Assembly (NCBI GenBank): GCA_009760855.2
Contig: WPIO01000052.1
Coordinates: forward strand, 1,891,501 to 1,955,500
Source: Cristatella mucedo
Taxonomy: Eukaryota; Bryozoa; Phylactolaemata; Cristatellidae
DNA: 64,000 nucleotides
Reading direction: 5' to 3'
Notes under the pieces: model-generated
Told to the model about the DNA's origin: nothing
The model's database searches: none
The model's input: the letters and a program-made list of their open reading frames with translations, nothing else
In this document: positions 11,826 to 22,075 of the stretch, piece by piece
Layout: the number at the start of each line of letters is the position of its first letter
Numbering within the stretch: the stretch's first letter is position 1
Program-made: the position numbers and the translations under genes

Positions 11826-11960
11826 TCTTTTAGAACTAATCACTCCACAGAGTCGGCATTGCTTCAGGTGTACAATAATAATAATAATACTTTTGATGTA
11901 GCGCCCTAAGAGAACTCATCCCATTTAATAACTACAAGTTATTTCCATGGGATGCAGTCG
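11825..11960. mobile_element. LINE-B fragment fused to a tail fragment
   Basis: CTAATCACTCCACAGAGTC, then GCATTGCTTC, matches the LINE-B start of homology at 17400. It runs directly into an (AAT)n and AGCGCCCTAAGAGAACTCA tail in the opposite sense. Confidence 0.5.
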
Positions 11961-12407
11961 GAGCCGCTAGCCGTAGATTGTCATCGTTTTTGTTCGTGAC
12001 CAGGATGAGAGCCATACTGCACGTTATTTCGGCAGTACACACCACCATGGAAGTTAGTGTCGCTATTCGGAATAACTTCCAGACCAACCTCTCAGTTCCT
12101 AATGCTTAGCTTACATTCAACAGGGTCAATGATTTAAAGGGTCTCAGCTGCTGGCCTTAACTCTAATTTGACACCGCATCAATTTTTAAGAATACCAGCC
12201 TTAATATATTGCTGTAGATGCTAATTGTCGTGCTACTTGTCCGTGAACGGGATTCAATGAGGTGAGACCGAAACTATTCGGTAATCCAGACTATTAGTGA
12301 CTGCCTCACTGAGCTATTTCCCAATAGGCTAAACTTTCACAAGTTTAAGATTTTACTAACAGATGATCATTTGAACTTGCTCTGCCATTGTTCACAGCTA
12401 CATCGGC
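11961..12407. other. Intergenic DNA, nothing recognised
   Basis: Only weak tRNA-like similarity near 12240-12320 (a possible decayed SINE head), not strong enough to call. Confidence 0.3.
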
Positions 12408-12442
12408 GATCAGCCCGCAACATTATATGTTGCGGGCTGATC
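12408..12442. repeat. Perfect 35-bp palindrome (16-bp arms, 3-base loop)
   Basis: The arm GATCAGCCCGCAACAT is followed by TAT and its exact reverse complement. No T-run follows, and no gene is recognised nearby. Confidence 0.9.
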
Positions 12443-12724
12443 ACAACATATGCACATCAATCATTGGGGCCAAGTGCATCTACAACCAGAGTTTAGGCTA
12501 ATGCCTCGAGTCCTCTTTCAACAAAAAAACACTCAGGATGAAGAAATATCTTCGGCCATTACCCTATGCGACCACCAGTTTCATTGTGGCCTATAGCCGT
12601 GGTTTTAATAAAAATTACCCTATGTGGTGCAGTGGTGCAATATGTTGTGTGATCGCTTGTACGTTAGCAGAGCTGAATATTCAAAACCAATTGGATTATA
12701 ACGCCGACAGTTTATAGCAGATAA

Positions 12725-12830
12725 TAATGAAAAAAATAATACACTTGATAACGCGCCCTCAGAGTACTCAATCTCTTTCTAGGTGCTTTACATTTGCTGC
12801 AAAGTAAACACAATCGATAGGTGAGTGGTT
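12725..12830 (-). repeat. LINE-B 3' tail fragment
   Basis: (AAT)n-type tail, then CACTTGATAACGCGCCCTC, AATCTCTTTCTAGG and TGCTTTACATTTGCTGC, the reverse complement of the LINE-B 3' terminus. Confidence 0.7.
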
Positions 12831-12867
12831 TCATGCTTAATAAGCAACATAGTTAAAAATATAAAAA

Positions 12868-13000
12868 ATATGTATTTCATTTGTATAGCGCCTTAAGAGA
12901 ACTTAATCTCTATTCAGGCACTTCACATATGCCTCGGGGCTCGAGCCACGACCTCAGCCAGGCCTTGCTCAGGGTGAGCACCTTAACCGTTGGACCAAAC
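12868..13000 (-). mobile_element. SINE2, tRNA-derived
   Basis: Same head and tail as the 6160 copy: GTTTGGTCCAACGGTTAAGG, GGCTCGAGCCCCGAGGC and AGAGATTAAGTTCTCT when read on the minus strand. Confidence 0.8.
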
Positions 13001-13284
13001 TTGATTTTGAAAAGGCACCGATTTTAAAAAAGTAACGTATTTACAACTTGAAATCGCATTAGTTTGGCCATTTCTGTAAATATACAGCATGGTAATTATG
13101 CCCTGAAACTGCTTTATTTTGATCATTTCTGTACGACTACATCATGTTACCACATGCTAAGGACTCTACTCCCACTAAGCTGCTTGTTGCCCCAACAGTT
13201 CCTGAATATGGCCATGGTGCATAGTACTAATGGAGTGTATAGATATATAACCAAATATGCTTAAGGGATCATGGTTGCAATGGA

Positions 13285-13440
13285 CCTGCAGAGCTAAAGA
13301 TTCTGTCACTAATGGTCTTTAAGCGGGGGAATGGAACAGCTAATTTATTGTCCATGCAGAACCTGAGGGTACGAGGAGGCTGACACTGGTGCAGCAGTTC
13401 AGCTAGGTACGAAGTATCCAAGCCGTGGCGGGTCCCCAAA
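13285..13440 (-). mobile_element. LINE-A fragment
   Basis: GGAACAGCTAATTTATTGTC, GCAGCAGTTCAGCTAGGTA and CCAAGCCGTGGCGGG match 61890-62005 of the large LINE-A copy in the same orientation. Confidence 0.8.
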
Positions 13441-13666
13441 GTGTCCTTTTTTAGATTTTGCGACTGGCCAGTGTCCTTCAGTTGACGTGTCTGGGAACAG
13501 TAGGTACGTCGTTTAGTGGTTGTAATACCATGATCACTTGTAATTCTAGTTTCAATCTACACATGTCTGGCTGAATGTAACTTAATTTGATTGAATTGTG
13601 GCAATTTGATGAAGAGATTATTTGGCATAATAAGTCAACAATCTAAAAAGTTATCAATTTTTTCAG

Positions 13667-13829
13667 GTTACTGGAGCTTCGCCAGGAAAGGGTGTTGGCA
13701 TACCTCCAAAGACATGGCAACTCTCTGCTTACAGCCAAGCAGTCCAAGCAGTTGCAAGCTCAAATCCAAAAGAGGCAGCATTGGGAAACCCGATCTGTAC
13801 GATCTACTCAACATAAAATAACCACATAA
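13667..13829 (+). CDS. Candidate terminal host exon, coiled-coil-like
   Basis: Unknown product. A strong acceptor (TTTTTTCAG) ends at 13666. An open frame from phase 1 then runs to a TAA at 13827-13829 and encodes about 53 residues with a helical, Q/K/R-rich composition: LLELRQERVLAYLQRH, then a run of AKQSKQLQAQIQKRQ. This looks like the end of a coiled-coil protein. The upstream exon was not found. The neighbouring LRR exon at 15354-15494 is on the opposite strand, so it is not part of the same transcript as arranged here. Acceptor plus composition are the only evidence. Confidence 0.4.
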
Positions 13830-14039
13830 AAAGACGATGCCAACTAATAATAATACAGGTGCTGAGAAATTCGGTTGCATGGATTAGCACTTAAGACGGC
13901 AAGCAAGTGGACCGGCGAAACAGGTAGGATTTTGGTGATTCCTCTGCATTCTGATAGCACAGCTCACTATTTCATACCTCGGGAGCAATTTGCTAGCAGC
14001 TGCAGGCTTTTAACATTCTTTTGATGCTGATTGTATGGT

Positions 14040-14395
14040 ATTCATCATTGTGGAACTCCCTCCCGACTTGCGTCAGAACACCCCCTGACTTGACCACGTT
14101 TAAAAAGAACTTAAAAACACATCTATTTAGGACAGCATTTAGTGGGTCCCCGTGATTCGTTCTTCGTGTGCTAATGTGTGGTGACACTGTGCATGCTGCC
14201 ACTAACCACATTTGCATGCTGACCCTGTGCATGTCACCCCTAACCATGTTATTCTTGTTTATCAAGCATGATATTACTCACCATTCAATCGCGCTTCGCT
14301 TTGCAGCAAGTGTAAAGCGCCTAGAAAGAGATTGGGTTCTCTGAGGGCGCTTTATCAAGTGCATTACTATTATTATTATTACTTTGTAATCATAC
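14040..14395 (+). mobile_element. LINE-B 3' fragment
   Basis: Encodes WNSLPT at the start, then the LINE-B 3' UTR (GCTGCCACTAACCACATTT, GACCCTGTGCATG) and the terminal hairpin (TAAAGCGCC pairing with GGCGCTTTA) plus (ATT)n. The left edge of the 3.1 kb inverted duplication falls inside it at 14248. Confidence 0.85.
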
Positions 14396-14679
14396 CCTAC
14401 GTCTGAAAGATTTAATCACTAAGTCTATTATACACTTCTGCTTATATGAAGCTGACCGGAAGCTGTACTTGGGGTTTCACATGTGGCCACTATCCGGCAT
14501 TTCTATTCCTCTCTGCTTCCTAGCCGCGCACCTGGTAGACATACCTACTGAGTGATGCCTGTGCAAGAAATTCAAGAGTTATCTTAAAACTTGACTTTTA
14601 GCCGCATGCGAACATCACTTCCCGGTTAAGTCCGTCTTACTATATAGCCTAGGAAGCCAAGTGCTAGGTCTTTAGGATC

Positions 14680-14805
14680 GATGTCGAGGATTTGAATCCT
14701 GCAATTAGATGATGCTATATCGCCTACTGCAAGCGGTTGCGATGGCCGATAAGGCAGCCCTTTTGCAGCTATATAAATGAGGCTATTCAACAGCAAAGAT
14801 TTTTT
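14680..14805 (+). mobile_element. SINE1 fragment
   Basis: GGATTTGAATCCTGCAATT (B-box region), then TACTGCAAGCGGTTGCGATGG and AGCTATATAAATGAGGCTATT match the SINE1 body. Its twin lies in the inverted copy near 38376-38500. Confidence 0.6.
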
Positions 14806-15353
14806 TTAATCACGGAATATTGCCAGACCTTTTGGTCTGGATGTGTATGGAAACCACAGCCTAGCTGGTCCCCGGATATCCTAAAGGTGGACAAAGCTTT
14901 TGATACGATATAATTATAGAGATAATTCAGGACACCCAACAGCAATCTTACAGTTACTGCAAATTTCAGAAATACTGGCTCGTAAATCCGGCAATCATCT
15001 AGTTAAGCTACTACTCACTCATCCATACTAGCCCCATATCAAGGACCACTTCAAGCGAAACCTGAAGCAATTGCTAAGCGACGCCTCTAAACAACTTGGC
15101 CGGAAGTCACTAGAAGTTATCGACCTCTTTACTCTTATTCTCTTCGTAACATAGACTCAATTTGGTTTATTGAATACAAATCAATTTGAGTTACAATTCT
15201 TACTAAAAACACGTGCGCACACATGCTGTGTATGCTTTAAATGATTCTACAGGATTAACCAGAAATGGCACAGCCCTTGCCAGCGATAAATACCTGCAAC
15301 CCCTTCCCATCAAGAAATAAAAAGACACGCTGCAGTGCTCTATTCAATCTTAC

Positions 15354-15494
15354 CGAGGTTAGCCGTTCCAAGCCATCAGGTAGATGCGATATGCCACAGC
15401 CAGCAGCATCGAGCTTCTTCAGTGCTTGCAGTTGGCATATGAATGAAGGTAGTTTGCCAAGATTTTCATTGTAACTGATATTGAGCTCCTTCAG
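15354..15494 (-). CDS. Leucine-rich-repeat exon, left copy
   Basis: A 141-base exon of exactly 47 codons, bounded on the minus strand by acceptor TTTTTCAG and donor GTAAGA. It encodes two LRR units: LKELNISYNENLGKLPSFIC and LQALKKLDAAGCGISHLPDG, then LERLTS. The LxxLxLxxN-like pattern and the LP/LPDG ends fit plant/Ras-type intracellular LRRs (Shoc2/LRRIQ/PIDD-like). The symmetric exon length is typical of LRR genes. The rest of the gene was not found in the window. An identical exon exists at 37689-37829 on the plus strand within the Polinton-internal duplicate. What the host gene is remains unknown. Confidence 0.65.
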
Positions 15495-15499
15495 CTGAA

Positions 15500-17371
15500 A
15501 AATTGTCAGTTGCCGGCCAAAGTTGCAAACGAAAAATAAGAATTAAAAAGTTGACTACCCAAAAAAAGTCTATACGCGTACACCTATATGCCTGAACTAA
15601 GGCTCTTACCAACTTCAGGAGGAGCCTATTGTCATTTGCATACAGCATTGTGAAGTGGGGGGCTGATATTGTGGGCGGTTGGCTCGTTAAAATACAGTAA
15701 AACTCAACTTGTGCCTAGCAGTTGTCAAGCTCACTAATCGCATACGCTTTGCACCACTTGTTACTAATGCTGAGATACATTACCCTCGCAATGTTGCAGC
15801 ATGAAATATTTAATCGAGAGATAAAACAAAGCCATTATCCCACCACCACCTTATTTTAAAGCACCCAGAAAACGCTCAAGTGTGTATTCTTTCCCCTTAT
15901 TCGGCTTGCTCAACCATTACGAGCATTCCAAATGAAGGCTTAAGGTTAATCGTCTGGTTACTAAAAATAGCACTAAAAAAATAAAAAAAACTATAATAAA
16001 CTATAATAATAAAAATAACTGAAAATAGCAGAGTATTTGTCAGTATTCCGGTGGCGATACATATTAGCCCATGCCAGCCTTTAGGCATACTGCTGCCTGA
16101 GCAGACCGAGAGCCTATTTGAGGAGTTTTACATACAAGTCTATCCTAGCCTGGTTTTTCAGTTAGTGTCGGTAAAATAGAAACTTGCTGCCATTCGGCTA
16201 GCTTGCCTAAACTGGCTCGATTAGTGCAGCAGTGCGCTTGCCCTTAGACTATAGTTAACGCCCAATGGCTCCCACGGATGTAGCTCCATGTCCTTCTCTA
16301 ACAGCCTCAGAAGGTTGGCATCATTTGACTTTGTCTGCTGATGAGCTCTCTACTCAGTTGACTCCGACGGACCCGAGTTAGCATAATAAGCTTGATTATG
16401 AAAAAGCACACGCTCACAGACTACAGGCGATATCATACGACTGCGATAGTTCTTTTTGTTAAAGACAAGAAGAGTACCCGTAGTAAAAAGTCACTATGCT
16501 TCTGAGACATAAGAAGACTAACGCAAAACAAGTTCGAGGCAGACTGTCAATAACGTAAAACCATAGCATACTGGAAGGTCCTCGGAAGCTTTGCATTGTT
16601 TGACTCTGTTGGCTGAGGAGCTCTTGCTAGCATCATTAGCTAGATTATAACAGACACTTCGTTCACTCAAAAACGCACAATAGATATTGCACTACTGCTA
16701 TAGCCTTTTTTATCAAGGGCTATACGAATACCAGCCGAGAAATATCGCTATACGCCGTAGACTTCAGCACAGTAACGACGCACAAGTACGAGGCTGACTG
16801 GAAATAAAATAAAACGAAAGGAGACCGGTATGTCCAAAGTATCTCCCGAATTCACCAGCATTGAAAACTGGCACAATAACTTCCCTTGAAACTATATTCC
16901 AAAATGCATAAGTTTTTTTATTAGTCGATTAAAATACCTTGAAGTTGGTTTAATATTTTTCAACTGTATATAAATCATGTCAACAATACCTATGCATCTC
17001 TACCTTGTTTGATTTATCGTTAAAATTGCTATGGACTAAATTTATTTGCGATTAGACGGCCAGCAGCGACTTGGAACATTACTGAGCCAGGAGCTTGCAG
17101 ATTTCACAAGTTTAAGCAATTAGCCTTTAGATGATTGTCGTAAGTTGCCCGTTCATTCTCTACAGTTGCATGAGCGATACCGCCGAGGCATAATGCAGAT
17201 CAAAATGTGAAAAAAGTGCCTCCACAGCCAGGGCTGAGGTCAAGGCCTATACTCCTATTCAGGTCTTCGTGTGCTTTCCGTGTAGGTCTACTGGCTTTAT
17301 AATGATTTTTGCGTGCCATTGCACACGAGTCGTGGAAGACCAGCTGAACTCAATACATTGAAACTTAAAAC
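15500..17371. other. Host DNA in the duplication, no recognised gene
   Basis: Mostly non-coding. Two diverged direct copies of a ~240 bp unit seem present (around 16265-16440 and 16520-16700), each with a GAGCTC-containing segment and a TTGACT block, suggesting an old tandem duplication. No protein family was recognised. Confidence 0.4.
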
Positions 17372-17394
17372 CTTGCTAGTAAGTTCAGTCTGGC

Positions 17395-19232
17395 TTCAGG
17401 GCTAATCACTCCAAAGAGTCAGCATTGCTTCGGGTGTACAACAATCTACTTAGGAATGCAGACATGGGTAGAGTATCTCTTGCTTCTTTTGCTCGATCTT
17501 TCGGCAGCTTCTGATGCTACTAATCACCGAGTTCTTCTTGAGCGCCTCTCATCTCGCCTGGGCATCACTGGCACTGCTCTGCAATGGTTCAGGTCCTATC
17601 TCAGTGGGAGACTCTAGAGTATTGATGTGAATGGACAAAGATCATCCGAGGCACCTCTGAAATATGAAGTACCTCAGGGCTCCGTAATAGGTCCGGTTCT
17701 TTTCACGGTGTATATTCCCTCTTGCTGATCTGATTGCCAACTGTAGATTAACAATGCTCTTCCAACGAGCACGTATACGGAAGCAGGTAGAACAGCGAAG
17801 CTGGCTCACGAGAACATGTATTTTCACTAGCCCCCGAAGCACTCCCCAAACACAACTGTTCTCTTCTAGGCTAGCGTTGCCACTGCCCACCCCCAAACCA
17901 ACTCCCTCCCAGCCACAACTCATACCGTGAGTTGGCTGGAGGACAGATCCGGCGCCTGGAGATAAACAACAGCCAGACCACAGCTGGGCACTGGCCAGTC
18001 CCAAGGTCACAGCCACCAGCTGTTTGGCCCTGAGGTGGCTTAGGACACTATCGGTTTGCCTACGCCGGCACTGTGCCGCGAGCCCAGTGTCTATTATCGA
18101 ATCACTCACACAGAGAAACACAAACCACACAAAGCACAATCTAGGCTTTCACATCTATACGGATGACACTCAGATGTACCTTTGCTTTGATCCCTCCCAG
18201 CCTTCGAGCACCTCGAGTTCTCTCAAATCCCGTGCTGTATGTATTGATGACATCTGCACATGGATGGCAGCCGATTTTCTTAAATTAAATGATTGTAAAA
18301 CTAACTTAATAGTTATGGGTAAACCAATTCATTCAAAAATTGGCAAGGTTAACGCTCACAATCGGCTCTGCAAGCATATGTTCTGTTGAATGTGCACAAA
18401 ATCTAGGCGTCCTGCTCCAAAGTGACCTTTCATTAGTCGACTACATCAGCTCCACAGTCAAGTCTGCCTACTTTCAGCAACATAACATTGCTGAAATTCG
18501 GGCTTGTTTAGAAAGGGATACACATCTAAATTAGTCCATGCATTTGTGGCATCCTGTCTCGAATTCTGTAACTCACTGCTTGCTGGTCTACCGGCATGTG
18601 CAATCAGGTGCTTCCAGATGGTGCAAAACTTTGCAGTCAGTTTTCTCTGTCGTGAGCGTTGCAGTTGCCACATCACAGCACAACTGGCTGATCTGCACTG
18701 GCTCCCAGTCAAGCAACGCATCGACTTCAAGGTTCTCTCTTTTAGGTCCCTTCATTATTTGGCTCCAGCCTACATATCAGATCTACTCCCCCCAGGCTAT
18801 GCATTTTACCACCCAATTTCCGAATCTAACCGTTTACCTATACCGCCTTAAGTCCTTCCAAAACCGTGCCTTTAGTTTGCATGCTCCCAAATCCTGGAAC
18901 TCTTTTCGACTTGCATGACGACATCACCTGACTTGACCATATTTAAAAAGAAAATAAAAATATTTCTATGTAAAATAGCATTTACTGGGTCCGTGTGATT
19001 CGACCTTTATATGCTTGCTGACACTGTGTTTACTGCCACTAACCATATTTACATACTGACCCTGTGCATATCACCCTTAACCATGTTATGCTTGGTGTCA
19101 CTGAGCATGCTACCACTAACGATTCGATCATGCTTCTTTTGCAGCAAATGTAAAGTGTGTAGAAAGAGATTGAGTTCTCTGATGGTGCTACATTAAGTGT
19201 ATTATTATTGTTATTGTTACTAAAGGCTCTAA
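17395..19232 (+). mobile_element. LINE-B (CR1/L2-like), longest copy, RT split by an insert
   Basis: Non-LTR retrotransposon with broken reverse transcriptase. It encodes in order a degraded STETALLR-like start, [50 protein letters not shown], then after an insert FHIYTDDTQMYL (the YADD box as YTDD), NLGVLLQSDLSL and the C-terminal region with WLQPTYQIYSP. A ~385 bp foreign segment (about 17755-18135) separates the LFTVYI and YTDD motifs. The 3' UTR carries a hairpin near 19150-19195 and an (ATT)n tail. Several stops and frameshifts make it dead. Confidence 0.85.
17755..18135. other. ~385 bp insert within the LINE-B reverse transcriptase
   Basis: Sequence without LINE similarity lying between codons for ANCRL and KHNLGFHIY. 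It is GC-richer than its surroundings. I saw no clear terminal repeats, duplication or coding potential, so its origin is unknown. Confidence 0.6.
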
Positions 19233-20080
19233 ATCCAATATTTCAGTATCCAGTATTTGGACCGGTCAACCAACTGAGATCTCAATTAACAGCACGGAAT
19301 CTTATTGGTCCGCACATGACTGCAGTGCAAGCAGGTAACAAACACCTCACAGTCTGCACTGTGAGCTCTGCCTTGGCTATCGAATGCGCGTGGGGCGACA
19401 ATAACGTTGAGACCCTAATATCGAGATGGGCTTGTGTCATTTACCTTGCAATTACCGTCAGATTTTGCTTGCTGTCTCAGTTGTCAACTGGTACGATCTG
19501 AGTACAATCAGAGCTTTTCTATTAGAAAGCATCCACATCGTCATAGTGCTGGCCACGAGATCGCTAGCAGCCGCTGAGTGGCTATATTGAATAATCAATC
19601 CCTAACGTCTTTGAAGATCCCAAATCGTGTGTGAGAGGGATGAACACCTTCCACCAGTAATCTAGATCATGCAGTAGTTCTCCCGCTTGCGACACATTGA
19701 GGCTTGTCATGTTGAGTACATCTTTGAAATATATGCAAACCAGCTGTTATCAGAACCCTCACTAATTAGCTGACACAGCAACCTCACTTCTATGGCTGGC
19801 GATGAGCTTCAACGGCTATCATCACCACTTGCAGTGGTAAATGATGAATGCTTTCTGCAATACTAAGATACATTACTCGAATCCTTGACAGAGGTCGTTA
19901 AGAGCAAACACCTTACGCCTGGGCTACCAGTGAACGCCCACGGTGAAAACAGTATTCACGACTACGTCCCGCGTATTTTCGTTTATTGGCAGAGTCACAA
20001 GGTTTTTCAATTTGTGCATCCTGCCAGACGAGCACAACTACATATGTAATCTTGCAAAATCTGGGATTTTACAAAACAAA
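19233..20080. other. Intergenic DNA with a SINE1 scrap
   Basis: Contains a minus-strand SINE1 body fragment at about 19783-19865 (CTATCATCACCACTTGCAGTG). Otherwise nothing was recognised. Confidence 0.5.
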
Positions 20081-20152
20081 TTCCCTAGCCGGGAATCGAA
20101 CCCGGGCCACGGCGGTGAAAGCGCCGGATCCTAGCCACTAGACCACTAGGGA
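20081..20152 (-). tRNA. tRNA-Glu (UUC anticodon), intact
   Basis: A 72-base gene on the minus strand. The acceptor stem is TCCCTAG paired with CTAGGGA, seven perfect pairs. The D region TGGTCTAGTGGCTAGGA holds the A box. The anticodon stem CGGCG/CGCCG encloses the loop CTTTCAC with anticodon TTC, which reads GAA/GAG glutamate codons. The T arm CCGGG-TTCGATT-CCCGG holds the B box. No intron. Unlike the SINE heads in this window, all four stems are intact and no SINE body follows, so it is likely a functional gene. Confidence 0.93.
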
Positions 20153-20749
20153 GCTCCACAATACAATCTGATTTACATGTATCTATTTTTTATATCAAAA
20201 ACTTAATTTTCAGTGTTCTCTACCAGTTTTTTTCTTATTCAAGCCTTATTTCGGTCTTTCTCTTTGTAGGAGGTTTGTACTGCAGTCTCGCTTCAAGCCG
20301 CGTACTCACTACGTCCACTGAGCGTTCAACCGGAGAGTTACTCCTGTTAAGGTAGTAGGAGATGGCCCTCCGTGATGCACATCCCAATGAATTGGGTCAA
20401 TTTGGCTGCTGCTGTTTATGTTTTGCTTTTTGTTTTTATGTTTGATATCATGGAATTGGCAGCTTAACATTCAAAACTCATCTCGGCCACGTGCCCAAGC
20501 AAGGGCAAATATCCACTGCATTTCTCTCCGGCGACGCTTTGCTGAAGCAATTACCGGTAGAATAAGACCTGTCCACAATAGCCTTTACCGCTCGCAACCT
20601 CAAAATCTTATATTTGAACTCCGAGCTCAGAGTTTCCCACATGCAGGGAGTCGCGTTGAACGCATCGACGATTTCGCGGGTCGAGTTGACCGCCGTAGCT
20701 CTAAAAGCAATGAAGTAGGCGCGGCCTGAACGGCGTCCGCGATTGGTCG

Positions 20750-20855
20750 CTTAATAATAATACTAATAATAAAAATGCACTTGATAAAGCGCCCTTAGAG
20801 AGCTCAATCTCTTTCTAAGCGCTTTATGCGTTTGCTGCAAAGAAAACGCGGTCGC
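20750..20855 (-). repeat. LINE-B 3' tail fragment
   Basis: (AAT)n tail, CACTTGATAAAGCGCCCTTA, GAGCTCAATCTCTTTCTAAG and GCGCTTTATG; terminal hairpin retained. Confidence 0.75.
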
Positions 20856-20945
20856 TACTCTTGCCTGAGTCTTGGCAGAAGAAGTAGAACCGGGTTTGGC
20901 GGCTTAGATTTCGTCAAGTCGCCCTTAAGTCTTTCACGGCCCCCA

Positions 20946-21117
20946 CCGTATTGGTGACGTATACACCGAAGACTCGAATAGGATCATAAGCACGCGGGAA
21001 GCAAGACTCACCATCTAAACCAGTGCTTTCTAGAATAAAGCCAGGTTTTTACGGTGAGTCTTGTTCCAACTTGCTTCCTACCTACTCGAGTCTTCAGTGC
21101 ACGCGTCACCAATACGG
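20946..21117. mobile_element. Fold-back (MITE-like) element at the Polinton insertion point
   Basis: Two inverted arms of about 75 bp surround a short centre near 21020-21045. The outer ends read CCGTATTGGTGACG and its complement CGTCACCAATACGG, and the arms also share GAAGACTCGA and GCAAGACTCACC. The right arm ends where the GGGTA target duplication of the Polinton begins, so the Polinton appears to have inserted at the tip of this older element. Confidence 0.7.
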
Positions 21118-21120
21118 GTA

Positions 21121-21252
21121 TGTTGTAAGAAAAGTACCCTTTTAGGACAATTCCCCTTTTAGGACACCTCATGTTCACTACGTTCACATTCGATGTCCTA
21201 AAAAGGAAACTGTCCTAAAAGTGTACTTTTCCTCCAACACTAAAAATGTTGT
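21121..21252 (+). repeat. Polinton left terminal inverted repeat
   Basis: Begins TGTTGTAAGAAAAGTACCC and contains two tandem TTTTAGGACAATTCCCC-like units. It ends near ACTAAAAATGTTGT. It matches the reverse complement of 38932-39096, which has two extra ~17-bp units. Confidence 0.92.
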
Positions 21253-21263
21253 CCTATTATTTT

Positions 21264-22028
21264 TTATATCTTTTTTCTGCTAATGTCTAGCATTCTATCA
21301 ACAATGCCTCGGGCATAATTTTTTATCTTATTCAAACTTGATGGATTGTTTACTTTATCTTTTAAGAAATCAGTTGCAAATGAATCATTTAACATTCCAC
21401 CAATACCTAAACCCAATTTTGCCTTTGCTGCCATGATAGCTGCCACTGTTTTAGCGTCTTCCCTAACATAAGCAGGCTGCCTAGGATCAAGAGCAATACG
21501 GGCAGCACTTTCAGCAAGGACAAGGTCTGACAGATTCCGTATTTCTGTTCTTCTTGGTTCTGGCATTCCACCAGTCTCTGTATATGTATGATCATGGATA
21601 AGTGCACGATTATCAAGATCATTAACGCCTTGGTAGCCCTGTTCCATCCTTTGAGCGAATTTAGTTCCCGGACCCGCATAACTATATCTATTAGTATTAT
21701 TGAAATTTACACCAGGAACATTTTCAGATTGAACACCGTGTGGTAGTTTTAAGTGAAATTCTCTTCCTCCAGATATCTTATTTATTATATCTACAATACC
21801 AGAACCATGCTTTCTATTTGCCTTTAACTGTTTAAGACTAAAATTCAACTGCATTCCAACTCCTTTCGCCTTATACTTTTCTATTCTTCTTTTTTGAGTA
21901 TCAGTTACAAGAATAGATTTAGTACCGCTTAAATCAGCACGTTTTAATCTTATGGAAATCGGTTCCTTAGATTTATGAATAAGATCAATTTGGTGATCAG
22001 ATAGATCAAGTTTGACTTCTTTATACAT
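21264..22028 (-). CDS. Viral PLA2-domain minor virion protein
   Basis: 254 residues, intact. The middle shows a parvovirus-VP1-like phospholipase A2 signature: a calcium-loop-like YAGPGT at residues 117-122 and the catalytic HD pair at 145-146 followed by Y149 (RALIHDHTY). The N-terminal ~75 residues repeat a 'short hydrophobic, basic helix, L-S-x-x-Q' pattern seen in minor capsid proteins of small animal DNA viruses. In parvoviruses this domain acts on host membranes after uptake; the same role here is inference. The gene lies next to the left terminal repeat and is divergent from the HNH gene. The start follows TTATATAGA directly, the element's usual start-proximal motif. The frame is uninterrupted, unlike many neighbours. 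Confidence 0.75.
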   Translation of the reverse strand: MYKEVKLDLSDHQIDLIHKSKEPISIRLKRADLSGTKSILVTDTQKRRIEKYKAKGVGMQLNFSLKQLKANRKHGSGIVDIINKISGGREFHLKLPHGVQSENVPGVNFNNTNRYSYAGPGTKFAQRMEQGYQGVNDLDNRALIHDHTYTETGGMPEPRRTEIRNLSDLVLAESAARIALDPRQPAYVREDAKTVAAIMAAKAKLGLGIGGMLNDSFATDFLKDKVNNPSSLNKIKNYARGIVDRMLDISRKKI

Positions 22029-22075
22029 TCTATATAAATTAAAATTATATTAAACATTTATAAAAGTATGTATAA

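Larger units (their letters stand above)
14248..17371 (+). repeat. Left (external) copy of a ~3.1 kb inverted duplication
   Basis: This segment is repeated in inverse orientation at 35815-38933, inside the right end of the Polinton. Long stretches are identical: encoded open frames of 69 and 60 residues match without a change. Small differences exist, for example a T-run of 8 versus 6 near 14802 and TTTTTGTTAAAG versus TTTTTTAAAAG near 16455. It contains a LINE-B 3' end, a SINE1 fragment, an LRR exon and otherwise unannotated host DNA. At the junctions only 2-3 bases of overlap are seen. This copy lies 3.7 kb outside the element, which suggests it is the source. Confidence 0.9.

Noticed and set aside
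14850-14950. VDKAFDTI-like reverse transcriptase trace
   Set aside because: Too short and without flanking motifs to assign to a LINE.
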